34,853 nt of DNA from Spirochaetaceae bacterium (GCA_007128315.1 SKXQ01000004.1:1-34853); one strand, 5' to 3'; positions 1 to 7,506 are shown, numbered from the stretch's first letter. Program-made: numbers and translations. The notes: generated by a model from the sequence alone, not told the origin.

Positions 1-25
1 CGAGTCTTCGGTATTTAGGAGTCGG

Positions 26-1207
26 CTAACCGACTTTGCCGTGTGCGGGAAGGTGTATCGTGACGGTTGTTCCTTCGCCCGGGGTGCTCTCGACCTGTAT
101 GGTGCCATCGTGGGCTTCGACGACGTTCCGGACAATGACCATCCCCAGTCCGGTCCCGCCGCTGTGCTCGGCGGAGTAGAATGGCTCAAAAATGTGTTCA
201 AGCGTCTTTTGTGACATGCCGCGACCGGTGTCACGCACGAGAATTCGCACACTCGCTGCTCGTTCCTCGATCTCGACCGAAATGCGCCCGTGTTTCCCTA
301 TCGCTTTTCTCGAATTCTCGACGAGATTGACCAGCGCTCGAAGCATGCGGTCACGGTCCAGGATCAGGGGCTGGGTGAGATTACTGTCCAGATCGAGGAG
401 AATATCACGTCCACTCAGACGAGCGGTCATTGTACTGCGAAGTCCGTCAAGGAGTTCTTCGCCGGTGACGATGCCCGTCTCCAGGCGTATTTCGCCGCGG
501 CTGTAATCCAGGAGTTCGTTCGCGAGGGCATTCATACGATCGGCTTCACGGATAATGAGTTGCAGGCCCCGAGACAGCCGCTCCTGGTCCGTGAGGTGCA
601 TAAGCATCATCTCCGCATGGCTTCGCAACACGGACAGGGGATTACGCAGATCGTGCAGGATCATGCCTGACATTTTGCCGAGAGTAGAAAGACGCTCGGA
701 TCTGAGCAGTTCTCGTTGTGTGGCACGCAGCTCGTCGTTCGCCTGCTCGAGTTCGGTGTTCCGGCGGCGCAGACCTTCGACGAAGCTCTCGTTGCTCCGC
801 CTGACCATGCTCGACAGGCGTTTCATGATAGAGAGGGCGATGTTTCCGTTTTCACTGATGAAGCGACGGAAGTCCTTTCCTGCGAGGTACAGGAGGTCTC
901 CACCGGTTTCTACTATGACCGTTGCGCTGCGGGGAAGCTCATCGACAAGAGCCATTTCTCCAAAGAGCTGACCCGGGCCATGGAGTGCGAGCAACTCGGC
1001 GTCGGGTTCACCCCAGTTCTTCCACACGGCGACGGCACCCTGCGCAACAACGTAAAAGTGTTCCGGGGGATCTCCTTCCCGAAACACGATATCGCCGGCA
1101 CGGACCTGTTGCATCGCCGACAGAGTGGCAAGTGACGAAATCTCATCATCACTCAGATCGGAAAAGAAAAATACTCTCGAGAGAAGCTCGTGTTGTGATT
1201 CAGGCAC
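26..1207 (-). CDS. cNMP-binding-domain sensor histidine kinase
   Basis: This 393-aa soluble protein has no membrane segment and probably works as a cytoplasmic two-component sensor kinase. Residues about 8-115 form a cyclic-nucleotide-binding-type beta-roll with the cassette FGEMALVDELPRSAT (82-96). A coiled coil at about 140-172 leads to a HisKA domain with H-box LHDLRNPLS (phospho-acceptor His185). The HATPase domain shows the N-box NLVENSRKA (295-303), G1 DTGRGM (327-332), F-box FEPFYS (341-346) and G2 GGTGLGM (351-357). No receiver domain or regulator gene is adjacent. The start is GTG; it sits immediately after the U-tract of the upstream flaA terminator, and the only Shine-Dalgarno-like run (GGGGG) is the 3' arm of that hairpin. 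The cNMP domain begins right after this start, so a much later start is unlikely. The ligand is unknown; many such domains do not bind cAMP. Confidence 0.88.
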   Translation of the reverse strand: MPESQHELLSRVFFFSDLSDDEISSLATLSAMQQVRAGDIVFREGDPPEHFYVVAQGAVAVWKNWGEPDAELLALHGPGQLFGEMALVDELPRSATVIVETGGDLLYLAGKDFRRFISENGNIALSIMKRLSSMVRRSNESFVEGLRRRNTELEQANDELRATQRELLRSERLSTLGKMSGMILHDLRNPLSVLRSHAEMMLMHLTDQERLSRGLQLIIREADRMNALANELLDYSRGEIRLETGIVTGEELLDGLRSTMTARLSGRDILLDLDSNLTQPLILDRDRMLRALVNLVENSRKAIGKHGRISVEIEERAASVRILVRDTGRGMSQKTLEHIFEPFYSAEHSGGTGLGMVIVRNVVEAHDGTIQVESTPGEGTTVTIHLPAHGKVG

Positions 1208-1238
1208 AAAAAAACCCCCGGAAATGATATCCGGGGGT
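1205..1238 (-). terminator. Rho-independent terminator of the flaA operon
   Basis: On the minus strand a perfect 9-bp stem (ACCCCCGGA with TCCGGGGGT, + strand 1230-1238 and 1214-1222) with a 7-nt loop is followed by seven T residues (1208-1214). It lies about 40 nt after the stop of the second flaA gene. The U-tract runs directly into the GTG start (1205-1207) of the histidine kinase gene, and the GGGGG of the 3' arm is that gene's only SD-like sequence. Confidence 0.85.
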
Positions 1239-1247
1239 ATTGTAACA
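1239..1247 (-). promoter_or_regulatory. Candidate extended -10 promoter for the histidine kinase
   Basis: The minus strand reads TGTTACAAT, an extended -10 (TG-n-TACAAT, 5 of 6 to TATAAT), just upstream of the flaA terminator hairpin. A start 6-8 nt downstream would fall inside the 5' arm. Such a transcript could not form the terminator hairpin and would expose the GGGGG that precedes the GTG. The only -35-like hexamer (TTGATC) is 20 nt away, which is too far for a standard promoter. Confidence 0.4.
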
Positions 1248-1276
1248 GAACTGCCCGGTTATGGGATCAACCGGTC

Positions 1277-1987
1277 TTACCAGCCGTCAACCATATCGTC
1301 TTCGTCCCTGATTTCCATGGAGAACAGATCGGTTACCGCACGAAGGTCGTCAAAATATACGAAGTATGTTCCGTAGGTCTGCATCAGGTCGGTCTGCACC
1401 ATGAAACCCCTGAACATGAGCCCTTCACGGTCAGTCAGCATCGGATCCCGCTGCAATATGTTCGGTGGAATTGCCACTGTCATTCGCCGCCAGCCGGTGA
1501 AGTTCATGTTCCCCATATTGATATATTTGATGTCGCCCCGTATGTCCTCAACAACCATGACCAGACGATGATTCGTGTTCCGTCCGGCAACCCAGACGCT
1601 CATGGTTCGCACCTGACCGGGTACCGCAATCGGTCGTATCGGCTCGATGGAGATAATCGGAGTTCCTCTGCGAAAGAAGGTCGTCTTTACGCCGAGGACG
1701 TGCTCGTTGACGCCGGTAAAACCAAGTTCTTCCTCTTCAGGAATCGGCTCGAGCATGGCCGGACCACCCTCGAAACGCCTCCACTCAGTCAGTCCGTAAT
1801 CACTCGAGATGCCCGCACGGAAAAAGCCGGCATCCTCGAATTTCGTGACCGATATTTCGACGAGACGCTGCTGCGCAACGTCCTGCCCAAGCTGTGTAGC
1901 ATCAATCCCGCGCCCGAACTGCGCCGAAGCACCGGTGGCAACAAGAACGAGAACTGACAATCCAAGAAATAATGTTCGCATTTTCAT
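1277..1987 (-). CDS. flaA: Flagellar filament outer-layer (sheath) protein FlaA, second copy
   Basis: This is a 236-aa exported protein of the spirochete FlaA family, which coats the FlaB core of the periplasmic flagellum. The N-terminus is a Sec signal peptide (KMR, then LFLGLSVLVLVATG, with likely cleavage after ASA at about residue 22). The mature part holds FlaA hallmarks: MSVWVAGRN, a GNMNFTGWRRM block, and FVYFDDLRAVTDLF near the C-terminus. It starts 9 nt after the stop of the upstream flaA paralogue, so the two form an operon, with a terminator about 40 nt downstream. An alternative start two codons in (second ATG) cannot be excluded. FlaA usually influences filament stiffness and shape; which copy is dominant cannot be told. 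Confidence 0.9.
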   Translation of the reverse strand: MKMRTLFLGLSVLVLVATGASAQFGRGIDATQLGQDVAQQRLVEISVTKFEDAGFFRAGISSDYGLTEWRRFEGGPAMLEPIPEEEELGFTGVNEHVLGVKTTFFRRGTPIISIEPIRPIAVPGQVRTMSVWVAGRNTNHRLVMVVEDIRGDIKYINMGNMNFTGWRRMTVAIPPNILQRDPMLTDREGLMFRGFMVQTDLMQTYGTYFVYFDDLRAVTDLFSMEIRDEDDMVDGW

Positions 1988-1996
1988 GTTCCCACC

Positions 1997-2740
1997 CTAC
2001 TCGTTGTTACCATTCGTCCAGAGATCCTCGACAAAGCCGGGACTCGCCAGATCCGATCCGTCGAACGGCGCTTCATACAGGTCTGTCATGACCCTGATCT
2101 CGTCAAAATAGACGTAGAAATTGTTTACTGCCGTACTCGGTCTCGTCCAGACCACAATGCGTACCAACTCCAGCGGCTGAAAGCGCGGCAAGGTAACCTG
2201 ACTTTGCGGAATCCTTGAAGGGATCTGCGTTCTGAGGTTCCGCCATCCTGCGAAATTCAGGTCGCCCATGCGTATTACGTGTACGATGCCTCGATAATCC
2301 CTGACGTGCACGTCGACATACATGTCGTAGTTCGATCCCCAGACCCAGACGTCGATGTGCGACGCTCGACCGGGAATCGGCAACGCAGACTCGACTTCTT
2401 CTCCATCCTCATTCGTTTCGACCGGAGTCAGCTCAAGATAATTGAACCCTCTCCTGTTAAACGCGGCGTTGATGCCGAGAGAACTTCTCTCCCGCTCGGG
2501 ACCCACAAGATAGAGTGCATCCGGTCCAACCGGAAAATACCCGACTCTCGGAAAATCGAGCTGTGAGGCGATGAAATGGCTACCGCTTACCGACCACTGT
2601 ATGTCCTCTTCCTCGGTAAAGTTCGCCAGAACGATTGTCTGTATGTTCGTTGGGCTACTGGTAGTTTGACTGAACAACGGCGCTGCGAGAAAAACGAACG
2701 TAAGGCTCGCAACAACCCTGAGAAGGCGGCCGTCTCTCAT
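1997..2740 (-). CDS. flaA: Flagellar filament outer-layer (sheath) protein FlaA, first copy
   Basis: This 247-aa exported FlaA-family protein is the first gene of the flaA pair. I chose the ATG at 2738-2740 rather than an upstream in-frame codon. It is preceded by a strong AAGGAGG ribosome site and begins a clear signal peptide (MRDGRLLRVVASLTFVFLAA, cleavage near LFS-Q). Conserved blocks are HIDVWVWGSNYDMYVDVHV, MGDLNFAGWRNLRTQIP and FYVYFDEIRVMTDLY, parallel to those of the second copy. The two proteins are diverged paralogues, as in the flaA1/flaA2 pairs of other spirochetes. Transcription likely starts about 45 nt upstream from a near-consensus sigma70-type promoter, not a sigma28 one, which fits earlier findings that spirochete flaA uses the housekeeping sigma factor. 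Confidence 0.9.
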   Translation of the reverse strand: MRDGRLLRVVASLTFVFLAAPLFSQTTSSPTNIQTIVLANFTEEEDIQWSVSGSHFIASQLDFPRVGYFPVGPDALYLVGPERERSSLGINAAFNRRGFNYLELTPVETNEDGEEVESALPIPGRASHIDVWVWGSNYDMYVDVHVRDYRGIVHVIRMGDLNFAGWRNLRTQIPSRIPQSQVTLPRFQPLELVRIVVWTRPSTAVNNFYVYFDEIRVMTDLYEAPFDGSDLASPGFVEDLWTNGNNE

Positions 2741-2792
2741 CCTTGTCTCCTCCTTGGGTAATACACAGTCCTTCCGTGGTACTGCATTACGA

Positions 2793-2821
2793 AGTATATG
2801 TTTGCCCCGTACGGTTGTCAA
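2793..2821 (-). promoter_or_regulatory. Strong sigma70-type promoter of the flaA operon
   Basis: The minus strand shows TTGACA (+ strand 2816-2821), a 17-nt spacer, then TATACT (2793-2798), an 11-of-12 match to the sigma70 consensus. The start point should lie near 2786, giving a leader of about 45 nt with an AAGGAGG site 7 nt before the flaA ATG. Confidence 0.8.
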
Positions 2822-2851
2822 ACCTCGGGAGGCAGAAAGCTTCCTCAATAA

Positions 2852-3664
2852 CTATCTCGGTACCGGCTGGCTGCGGAATTCCGCAGGAAAAACACGAGTT
2901 TCACGGTTTCCAAGCCATGCCGTGACCGCCTGCGGGAACGATCGATGAAACCACCCTATCTGTTCGACTCCGGGGCGCTCCGTCAGATCAGCATCTGCGA
3001 TGACCGGGACGTTTCGCCCGTCGATTGCCTCGAGAGCAGCAGACGTCCGTTCGCCAAGAAAGAACACCATGATGCATTCACTGTCCCCTGCATCACGGAT
3101 CGCGCGTCGCACAACTTCATTTCCGACATCGGTGAACCATCGTTCCTCGTTCAGCGGAATCGCTCCGTCGGACCGACGCGAGAACTCGCTGACGAACTCC
3201 GTGCGCATTCGTCGTGCAGCCGGGCCCGTCTCCAGGGTAAACAGACAGACCGCGCCACGGTCCACACGGCGGACGACCTCCGAGAGCACAAACGCCGCGG
3301 CATCGGCCGCAGCCGGACCAGGATCGAACACGATCATTCCGTCAACCGGCTGTACAGCGTAGCCACCGAGGATGACAACATCGCCGCGTCTTTCGCCGGT
3401 CCGCAGATCAGGTGGTGCAAGCCCGGACGCAACCAGGGTCATTACCAGCGGCGCGGTGCCGGACAGGCCCCGAACCTGATCCGACCAGCTCTTAAAGGGA
3501 TCAATCGTGGTATACCGGACAGCTCCCGGAACGGTCCGTCGAAGCTGGGCTCGCAGGTCGGGATACAGAAGCTCGGTCATTGAATCGGTGAGTACGATCA
3601 CGTCAGGTGAACACGCGGACAGTCCGAAAACGAGAACCGTGAACAGCAAAACCCGCACGAACAC
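2852..3664 (-). CDS. Lipoprotein of unknown function (possible periplasmic-binding-protein-like fold)
   Basis: I do not recognise a named family. Taking the GTG at 3662-3664 gives a 270-aa protein with a textbook lipoprotein signal: MFVRVLLFTVLVFGLSAC, lipobox LSAC, acylated Cys18. The ATG at 3704-3706 would add 14 residues, overlap the upstream gene and spoil the short n-region; neither start has a good ribosome site. The mature part alternates hydrophobic strands and helices (VIVLTDS, PLVMTLVAS, DVVILGGY, GMIVFDPG, CLFTLETG, CIMVFFLGERTSAALEAID, VPVIADADL). This recalls the two-lobed LacI/BMP-type sugar or nucleoside receptors, but without a diagnostic motif. The start lies 4 nt after the stop of the membrane protein at 3669-4319, so the two are probably cotranscribed and may act together at the inner membrane/periplasm. 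Confidence 0.7.
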   Translation of the reverse strand: MFVRVLLFTVLVFGLSACSPDVIVLTDSMTELLYPDLRAQLRRTVPGAVRYTTIDPFKSWSDQVRGLSGTAPLVMTLVASGLAPPDLRTGERRGDVVILGGYAVQPVDGMIVFDPGPAAADAAAFVLSEVVRRVDRGAVCLFTLETGPAARRMRTEFVSEFSRRSDGAIPLNEERWFTDVGNEVVRRAIRDAGDSECIMVFFLGERTSAALEAIDGRNVPVIADADLTERPGVEQIGWFHRSFPQAVTAWLGNRETRVFPAEFRSQPVPR

Positions 3665-3668
3665 CGCT

Positions 3669-4319
3669 CTATCGGTATGAGCTGAAATAGAAGCCCTGAA
3701 GAACATATACGATACCGCCTGTAGCGAAGAGCACGAGAACCGTCAGTGCACTCGCCCATGTAAAATACCCGAGATAGTACAACATGGGGCCAAGAGGCAG
3801 AACGAAGAGCCATGCACATGCGGCGAGTATGTACAAAACACGTATCGCTCCGAACGACCCCCGCGCGGCTGTCAGAAGAGCGGGTATCGTGAGCATGATC
3901 GAAATACGGAGTACGGGCTCGAGAAAAAGCGTATACCGCGACGGATACTGCGATCCGAACACGACGTCCGCAAGCGCCCAGGCTGCGACGAATCCCGACA
4001 CGAACGCCATGAGTCCGACAAAGACCTCAGTCGGCTGCTCCGTGAGGACCGGCCGCACCAGCAGTGCACCGAGTATGGTAAGCGTACCGACCGGGATGAG
4101 GAACGCACCGGTCAGATGCCACAGGTACAGACCGGTCGGCATGAACTGCTCCATGACACCCCATTCGAACCATGCAATAACAAGGTAGGCCGGAAAGAGC
4201 GACACGAACCCGCGCACGAATGGCCCGAATACGACCGAAGAGGAGACCGCCTTCCCTCCCATACAGGAGAGCACGAATACGAATGTCAGAAAGGCTGATA
4301 ATAGTGCGAATATCGTCAT
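3669..4319 (-). CDS. Multi-pass membrane protein of unknown function
   Basis: This 216-aa protein has about six hydrophobic segments, for example at residues 1-20, 37-50, 65-87, 100-118, 137-150 and 160-210. It has few charged residues and a C-terminal FYFSSYR. I recognise no family. It is the first gene of a two-gene unit with the lipoprotein downstream. Its ATG has no Shine-Dalgarno, but a promoter-like pair (TTGATA, 16 nt, GATACT) places the expected transcript start only about 8 nt upstream of the ATG. It is transcribed divergently from metX. Confidence 0.75.
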   Translation of the reverse strand: MTIFALLSAFLTFVFVLSCMGGKAVSSSVVFGPFVRGFVSLFPAYLVIAWFEWGVMEQFMPTGLYLWHLTGAFLIPVGTLTILGALLVRPVLTEQPTEVFVGLMAFVSGFVAAWALADVVFGSQYPSRYTLFLEPVLRISIMLTIPALLTAARGSFGAIRVLYILAACAWLFVLPLGPMLYYLGYFTWASALTVLVLFATGGIVYVLQGFYFSSYR

Positions 4320-4333
4320 GATCTGCAGCGGAC

Positions 4334-4361
4334 AGTATCATGGCATGATTACTGCTATCAA
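4334..4361 (-). promoter_or_regulatory. Candidate promoter of the membrane-protein/lipoprotein unit
   Basis: On the minus strand: TTGATA (4356-4361), 16-nt spacer, GATACT (4334-4339). The -10 ends 15 nt before the ATG, so the 5' leader would be about 8 nt. It is back to back with the metX promoter; the two -35 boxes are 9 bp apart. Confidence 0.45.
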
Positions 4362-4370
4362 GCCGCCGCG

Positions 4371-4399
4371 TTGACAGCATGGGGCCGAGAACCTACATT
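4371..4399 (+). promoter_or_regulatory. Candidate metX promoter giving a leaderless transcript
   Basis: A perfect TTGACA (4371-4376), 17-nt spacer and TACATT (4394-4399, 4 of 6) end 10 nt before the metX ATG at 4410. The predicted transcript start (about 4406-4408) lies 2-4 nt from the start codon and there is no Shine-Dalgarno sequence. The TTG of this -35 box is also the first possible in-frame start codon, which is why a longer ORF can be drawn; it should not be used as the gene start. Confidence 0.55.
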
Positions 4400-4409
4400 C
4401 TGCCTTACC

Positions 4410-5579
4410 ATGAGCGTCGAAGCGGAACGAAAGTCGGAACCGGGAGTTGTTGCTCCGCGTTATTTCGAATTTGGATCTCAGAATGACGGGCTTACCCTCG
4501 ATAGCGGACAGGTTCTCGGTCCGGTGCGGATCTGTTACGAGAGCTACGGGACTTTGAACGCGGATGCGTCAAACGCAATTCTGTTGCTGCACGCGTTCAG
4601 CGGCGATGCACACGCGGCAGGATACCACAGCAGCGACGACCGGCATCCCGGCTGGTGGCATTCCATGGTCGGACCGGGCAGACCCTTCGACACGGATCTG
4701 TATTTCGTCATTTGCTCAAACGTCCTTGGAGGGTGCCAGGGCTCAACGGGACCCGGATCGGTGAATCCCGAAACGGGAGATCGATACGGCCTGGAATTTC
4801 CGGTCATTACGATACACGACATGGTGAAGGCTCAGATCCGACTGATGGATCACCTTGGCATACAGAAGCTTCTAGCGGTTGCCGGTGGTTCTATGGGAGG
4901 TATGCAGGCCCTCGAGTGGGCTAGCAGATACTCTTCGCGCGTTCAAGGAGCGATCATCCTCGCTTCCACGTCCCGGCTCAGCGCCCAGGGTATCGCCTTC
5001 AACGCGGTTGGCCGAAACGCGATCATGAGCGACCCCCGATTCCGCGACGGATGCTATTACGACGGAGAACCGCCAACACGAGGGCTTTCGATCGCCCGCA
5101 TGGTAGGTCACATAACCTACCTGAGTGATGAGTCAATGCGGATGAAGTTCGGCAGACGTCTGCAGGATCGCGACAGCATGGACTTCAGTTTCGCCGACCA
5201 GTTCGAAGTCGAAAGCTACCTGGAGTATAAGGGCGGCACCTTCGTCGACCGTTTCGATGCGAACAGCTATATATTTCTGAGCAAGGCAATAGACTACTTT
5301 GACATGGAGACGACGCACGGATCGCTCGAAAACGCCTTCGCGACGACCAGCTCCAAGTTTCTCATTCTCTCGTTTTCGAGCGACTGGCTGTATCCGCCAT
5401 ATCAGTCAAGAGAAATTGTACGCGCGCTTATGCGTAAGCAGAAAGATGTAAGCTACTGCGAGATCTCAAGTCCATACGGGCATGACTCGTTTCTGCTGGA
5501 AACGGAACGACAGGCGCCTATGATTCGGGCCTTTCTCTCCACGCTTTCACAGGATCGCACAATGGATGGTGTTCCATGA
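4410..5579 (+). CDS. metX: Homoserine O-acetyltransferase (MetX)
   Basis: A cytosolic alpha/beta-hydrolase-fold acyltransferase of 389 aa that activates L-homoserine with an acyl-CoA for methionine synthesis. Family signatures are LLLHAFSGDAHAAG, CSNVLGGCQGSTGPGSVNP and the nucleophile elbow AGGSMGGMQALEW. The catalytic triad reads as Ser161 (GGSMGG), Asp325 (FSSDWLYPP) and His358 (PYGHDSF). Acetyl versus succinyl specificity cannot be settled by eye; acetyl is the default for this subfamily. I chose the ATG at 4410 over a TTG at 4371 because the latter is part of a -35 box. The stop overlaps the metW start as ATGA, so the pair is translationally coupled. No S-box or other methionine riboswitch is possible, as there is essentially no leader. 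Confidence 0.93.
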   Translation: MSVEAERKSEPGVVAPRYFEFGSQNDGLTLDSGQVLGPVRICYESYGTLNADASNAILLLHAFSGDAHAAGYHSSDDRHPGWWHSMVGPGRPFDTDLYFVICSNVLGGCQGSTGPGSVNPETGDRYGLEFPVITIHDMVKAQIRLMDHLGIQKLLAVAGGSMGGMQALEWASRYSSRVQGAIILASTSRLSAQGIAFNAVGRNAIMSDPRFRDGCYYDGEPPTRGLSIARMVGHITYLSDESMRMKFGRRLQDRDSMDFSFADQFEVESYLEYKGGTFVDRFDANSYIFLSKAIDYFDMETTHGSLENAFATTSSKFLILSFSSDWLYPPYQSREIVRALMRKQKDVSYCEISSPYGHDSFLLETERQAPMIRAFLSTLSQDRTMDGVP

Positions 5580-6190
5580 ATCCCGGAAACAGACCTCACG
5601 TCGCATACGACGAGATCATCAAGCTGGTGGAGCCACGGTCAACGGTGCTTGACCTCGGCTGCGGTGACGGCGAACTGCTGCAGCGTCTCCGGCAGGAGCG
5701 TAGCTGCCGGGGTCGTGGGGTAGAGATTGATGAGGGTCACATCCGGACCTGCATCGGTAAGGGTATAAGCGTATTCCAGGGCAACCTCGATCAGGGCCTC
5801 GCCGATCACGAGTCCAACGCCTACGATTACGTGATCCTGAACCAGACGCTGCAGATGGTACACCGACCCGATCGGCTCCTTCGTGAGATGATCAGGGTGG
5901 GACGAAACGTGATCGTCGGGTTTCCGAACTTCGGTTACTATCTGAACCGTCTGCAGCTGCTGTTTCGTGGACGAATGCCGGTAACCGGGACGCTGCCCTA
6001 CGAGTGGTACGAGACACCGAACATTCATCTGTGCACGCTTCGGGACTTTCGAAATTTGTGTGCTACTGTCAACATACACGTCAAAACCGAAGCCGCAAGC
6101 CATAAGGGAAGACCTGTTTCTCCGATCGCGGCAAATCTGTTTGCGACCGAGGTTTGCTTCCTGCTTGTGGACAGCCTCAAGAGCATTTGA
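5576..6190 (+). CDS. metW: Methionine biosynthesis protein MetW
   Basis: A 204-aa SAM-methyltransferase-fold protein with motif I VLDLGCGDGELLQRL (about residues 22-36), VEIDEGHIRTC, YDYVILNQTLQMV and VIVGFPNFGYYLNRL, all typical of MetW. Its start overlaps the metX stop by 4 nt (ATGA). MetW is widely linked to MetX and is thought to work with it in homoserine acylation, though its exact reaction is not settled. It is the last gene of the unit. Confidence 0.92.
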   Translation: MNPGNRPHVAYDEIIKLVEPRSTVLDLGCGDGELLQRLRQERSCRGRGVEIDEGHIRTCIGKGISVFQGNLDQGLADHESNAYDYVILNQTLQMVHRPDRLLREMIRVGRNVIVGFPNFGYYLNRLQLLFRGRMPVTGTLPYEWYETPNIHLCTLRDFRNLCATVNIHVKTEAASHKGRPVSPIAANLFATEVCFLLVDSLKSI

Positions 6191-6206
6191 TATAGTCGTT
6201 GATCGT

Positions 6207-6229
6207 ATCTGCAGGTAAAAACCGCAGAT
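6207..6229. other. Hairpin after metW
   Basis: ATCTGC (6207-6212), a bulged A, GGT, an AAAA loop, ACC and GCAGAT (6224-6229) form a 9-bp imperfect stem 17 nt after the metW stop. No T-tract follows on either strand, so it is a weak terminator candidate or part of the infC leader. Confidence 0.35.
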
Positions 6230-6251
6230 CACTCAATTTCACACACGTTCG

Positions 6252-6309
6252 GTTCCGAGAGTACATCTTCGGAACAGTGTTTCGTAGAGCGGCGTCACGA
6301 GAAAGACGC
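6252..6309 (+). promoter_or_regulatory. Structured infC leader (two hairpins)
   Basis: GTTCCGA (6252-6258) pairs perfectly with TCGGAAC (6269-6275), and GCGTC (6292-6296) pairs with GACGC (6305-6309), the latter 26 nt upstream of the infC start. Leaders of infC-rpmI-rplT operons are often bound by L20 for autoregulation. I see structure but cannot match it to a known L20-binding motif, and no clear promoter was found. Confidence 0.35.
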
Positions 6310-6335
6310 TGTAGTTGTACGAACGAGGGGGTAGA

Positions 6336-6902
6336 TTGGCTTCTAAGGACTTACGGATAAATGAACAGATCAGGGTGCGCGAGGTCCGTCTTATCGACGA
6401 CGACGGAGAACAGCATGGCTTGATCGCAACGACGCAGGCTATGGAACTCGCGAAAGAACGGGGCCTTGACCTCGTTGAGATTGCACCACAGGCCAAGCCT
6501 CCCGTCTGCAAGCTGCTCGATTACGGCAAGTTCAAGTTCGAGCAGGACAAAAAAGACCGGGAGTCCCGTAAGAAACAGAAGCAGGTCAAGCTGAAAGAGG
6601 TTCGTATGCAACCGAAGATCGAGGAGCATGATCTTCAGTTCAAGACCAACCACATACGAGGCTTTCTTGAGGACGGACTGAAGGTCAAGGTAACGATACG
6701 ATTCCGAGGGCGCGAAATGGCTCACACGGAGCTCGGACGGGTTGTGCTGGATAAGATCATCGATATGCTGGAAGAAGCAGCGGTAATCGATCGCCCTCCG
6801 CAGATGGAAGGGCGTTTCATGTCAATGATTGTATCCCCCGGTACTAAAAAGGCACCAAAGAAAACCGATGAGCCGGCGACAGAAGATACGCCGCAGGAGT
6901 AA
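6336..6902 (+). CDS. infC: Translation initiation factor IF-3
   Basis: IF-3 (188 aa) binds the 30S subunit, prevents premature 50S joining and checks the start codon-initiator tRNA match. The N-domain starts DLRINEQIRVREVRLID, and the C-domain carries VCKLLDYGKFKFEQ and the long basic helix KKDRESRKKQKQVKLKEVR. The C-terminus has a short Pro/Thr/Glu-rich tail beyond the usual end. I chose the TTG at 6336, which has GAGGGGG 4 nt upstream; the TTG 21 nt earlier has no ribosome site. There is no ATG before the conserved domain, so the gene must use a non-ATG start, as infC does in many bacteria in connection with autoregulation. It heads infC-rpmI-rplT; rpmI starts 3 nt after its stop. Confidence 0.95.
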   Translation: MASKDLRINEQIRVREVRLIDDDGEQHGLIATTQAMELAKERGLDLVEIAPQAKPPVCKLLDYGKFKFEQDKKDRESRKKQKQVKLKEVRMQPKIEEHDLQFKTNHIRGFLEDGLKVKVTIRFRGREMAHTELGRVVLDKIIDMLEEAAVIDRPPQMEGRFMSMIVSPGTKKAPKKTDEPATEDTPQE

Positions 6903-6905
6903 CAC

Positions 6906-7103
6906 ATGCCAAAGATGAAAACACGCCGTGCAGCAGCGAAACGCTACACGGTAACACCGAACGGTAAGGTTAAGTACAAGAAGCAGGGACTTCGTCACAT
7001 TCTCAGCAAGAAAAGTACCAAGCGGAAGCGAAAGCTCCGGAAAGCAGGGATTCTTGACAGAACGGAAGCCCCTCGCGTAAAAAAAATGCTGCCGTACGGC
7101 TAG
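6906..7103 (+). CDS. rpmI: 50S ribosomal protein L35
   Basis: A 65-aa very basic protein with the L35 pattern: [17 protein letters not shown] at the N-terminus, [18 protein letters not shown] in the middle and VKKMLPYG at the C-terminus. It is part of the large ribosomal subunit. The start is supported by GGAG 10 nt upstream and by the family's usual N-terminus. It lies between infC and rplT in the usual order. Confidence 0.97.
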   Translation: MPKMKTRRAAAKRYTVTPNGKVKYKKQGLRHILSKKSTKRKRKLRKAGILDRTEAPRVKKMLPYG

Positions 7104-7149
7104 TTTTTTTTACTACAGACACTTTTTACGTTAATTCAGGAGTATACAC

Positions 7150-7506
7150 ATGCCACGCGCAGTAGACGGATCGAGACGAAAAGACCGGCGAACAAAAATT
7201 CTTCGTCAGGCAAAGGGTTACTGGGGCCGCCGCAGCAAACTTTTTCGCACAGCAAAGGATGCGGTAGCAAAAGCGCAGAGCTACGCCTACCGGGACCGCA
7301 AGGTACGAAAGCGTGATTTTCGCAGGTTATGGATTGCCCGCATCTCGGCGGCATGCCGCAACGAGGGTATCACCTATTCACGCTTCATAAGCGGTCTGCA
7401 GCGTTCCGAAATCGCGATCAATCGCAAAGCCTTGAGCAATCTCGCTATCGAAGATCCGAACGCATTCTCGACACTGGTCGAACAAGCCAGGTCCAAGCTC
7501 GACTGA
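7150..7506 (+). CDS. rplT: 50S ribosomal protein L20
   Basis: A 118-aa protein, normal L20 length, with signature segments AKGYWGRRSKLFRTAKDAV, YAYRDRKVRKRDFRRLWI and YSRFISGLQ. It binds 23S rRNA early in 50S assembly and in several bacteria represses its own operon. The ATG follows AGGAG with 7 nt spacing and gives the expected MPRAV start. A run of eight T residues after rpmI is not preceded by an obvious hairpin, so rplT is probably cotranscribed with rpmI. Confidence 0.97.
   Translation: MPRAVDGSRRKDRRTKILRQAKGYWGRRSKLFRTAKDAVAKAQSYAYRDRKVRKRDFRRLWIARISAACRNEGITYSRFISGLQRSEIAINRKALSNLAIEDPNAFSTLVEQARSKLD

Noticed and set aside
4371-4373. TTG as the start of metX
   Set aside because: It is the first half of a perfect TTGACA -35 box and has no ribosome site; the family N-terminus fits the ATG at 4410.
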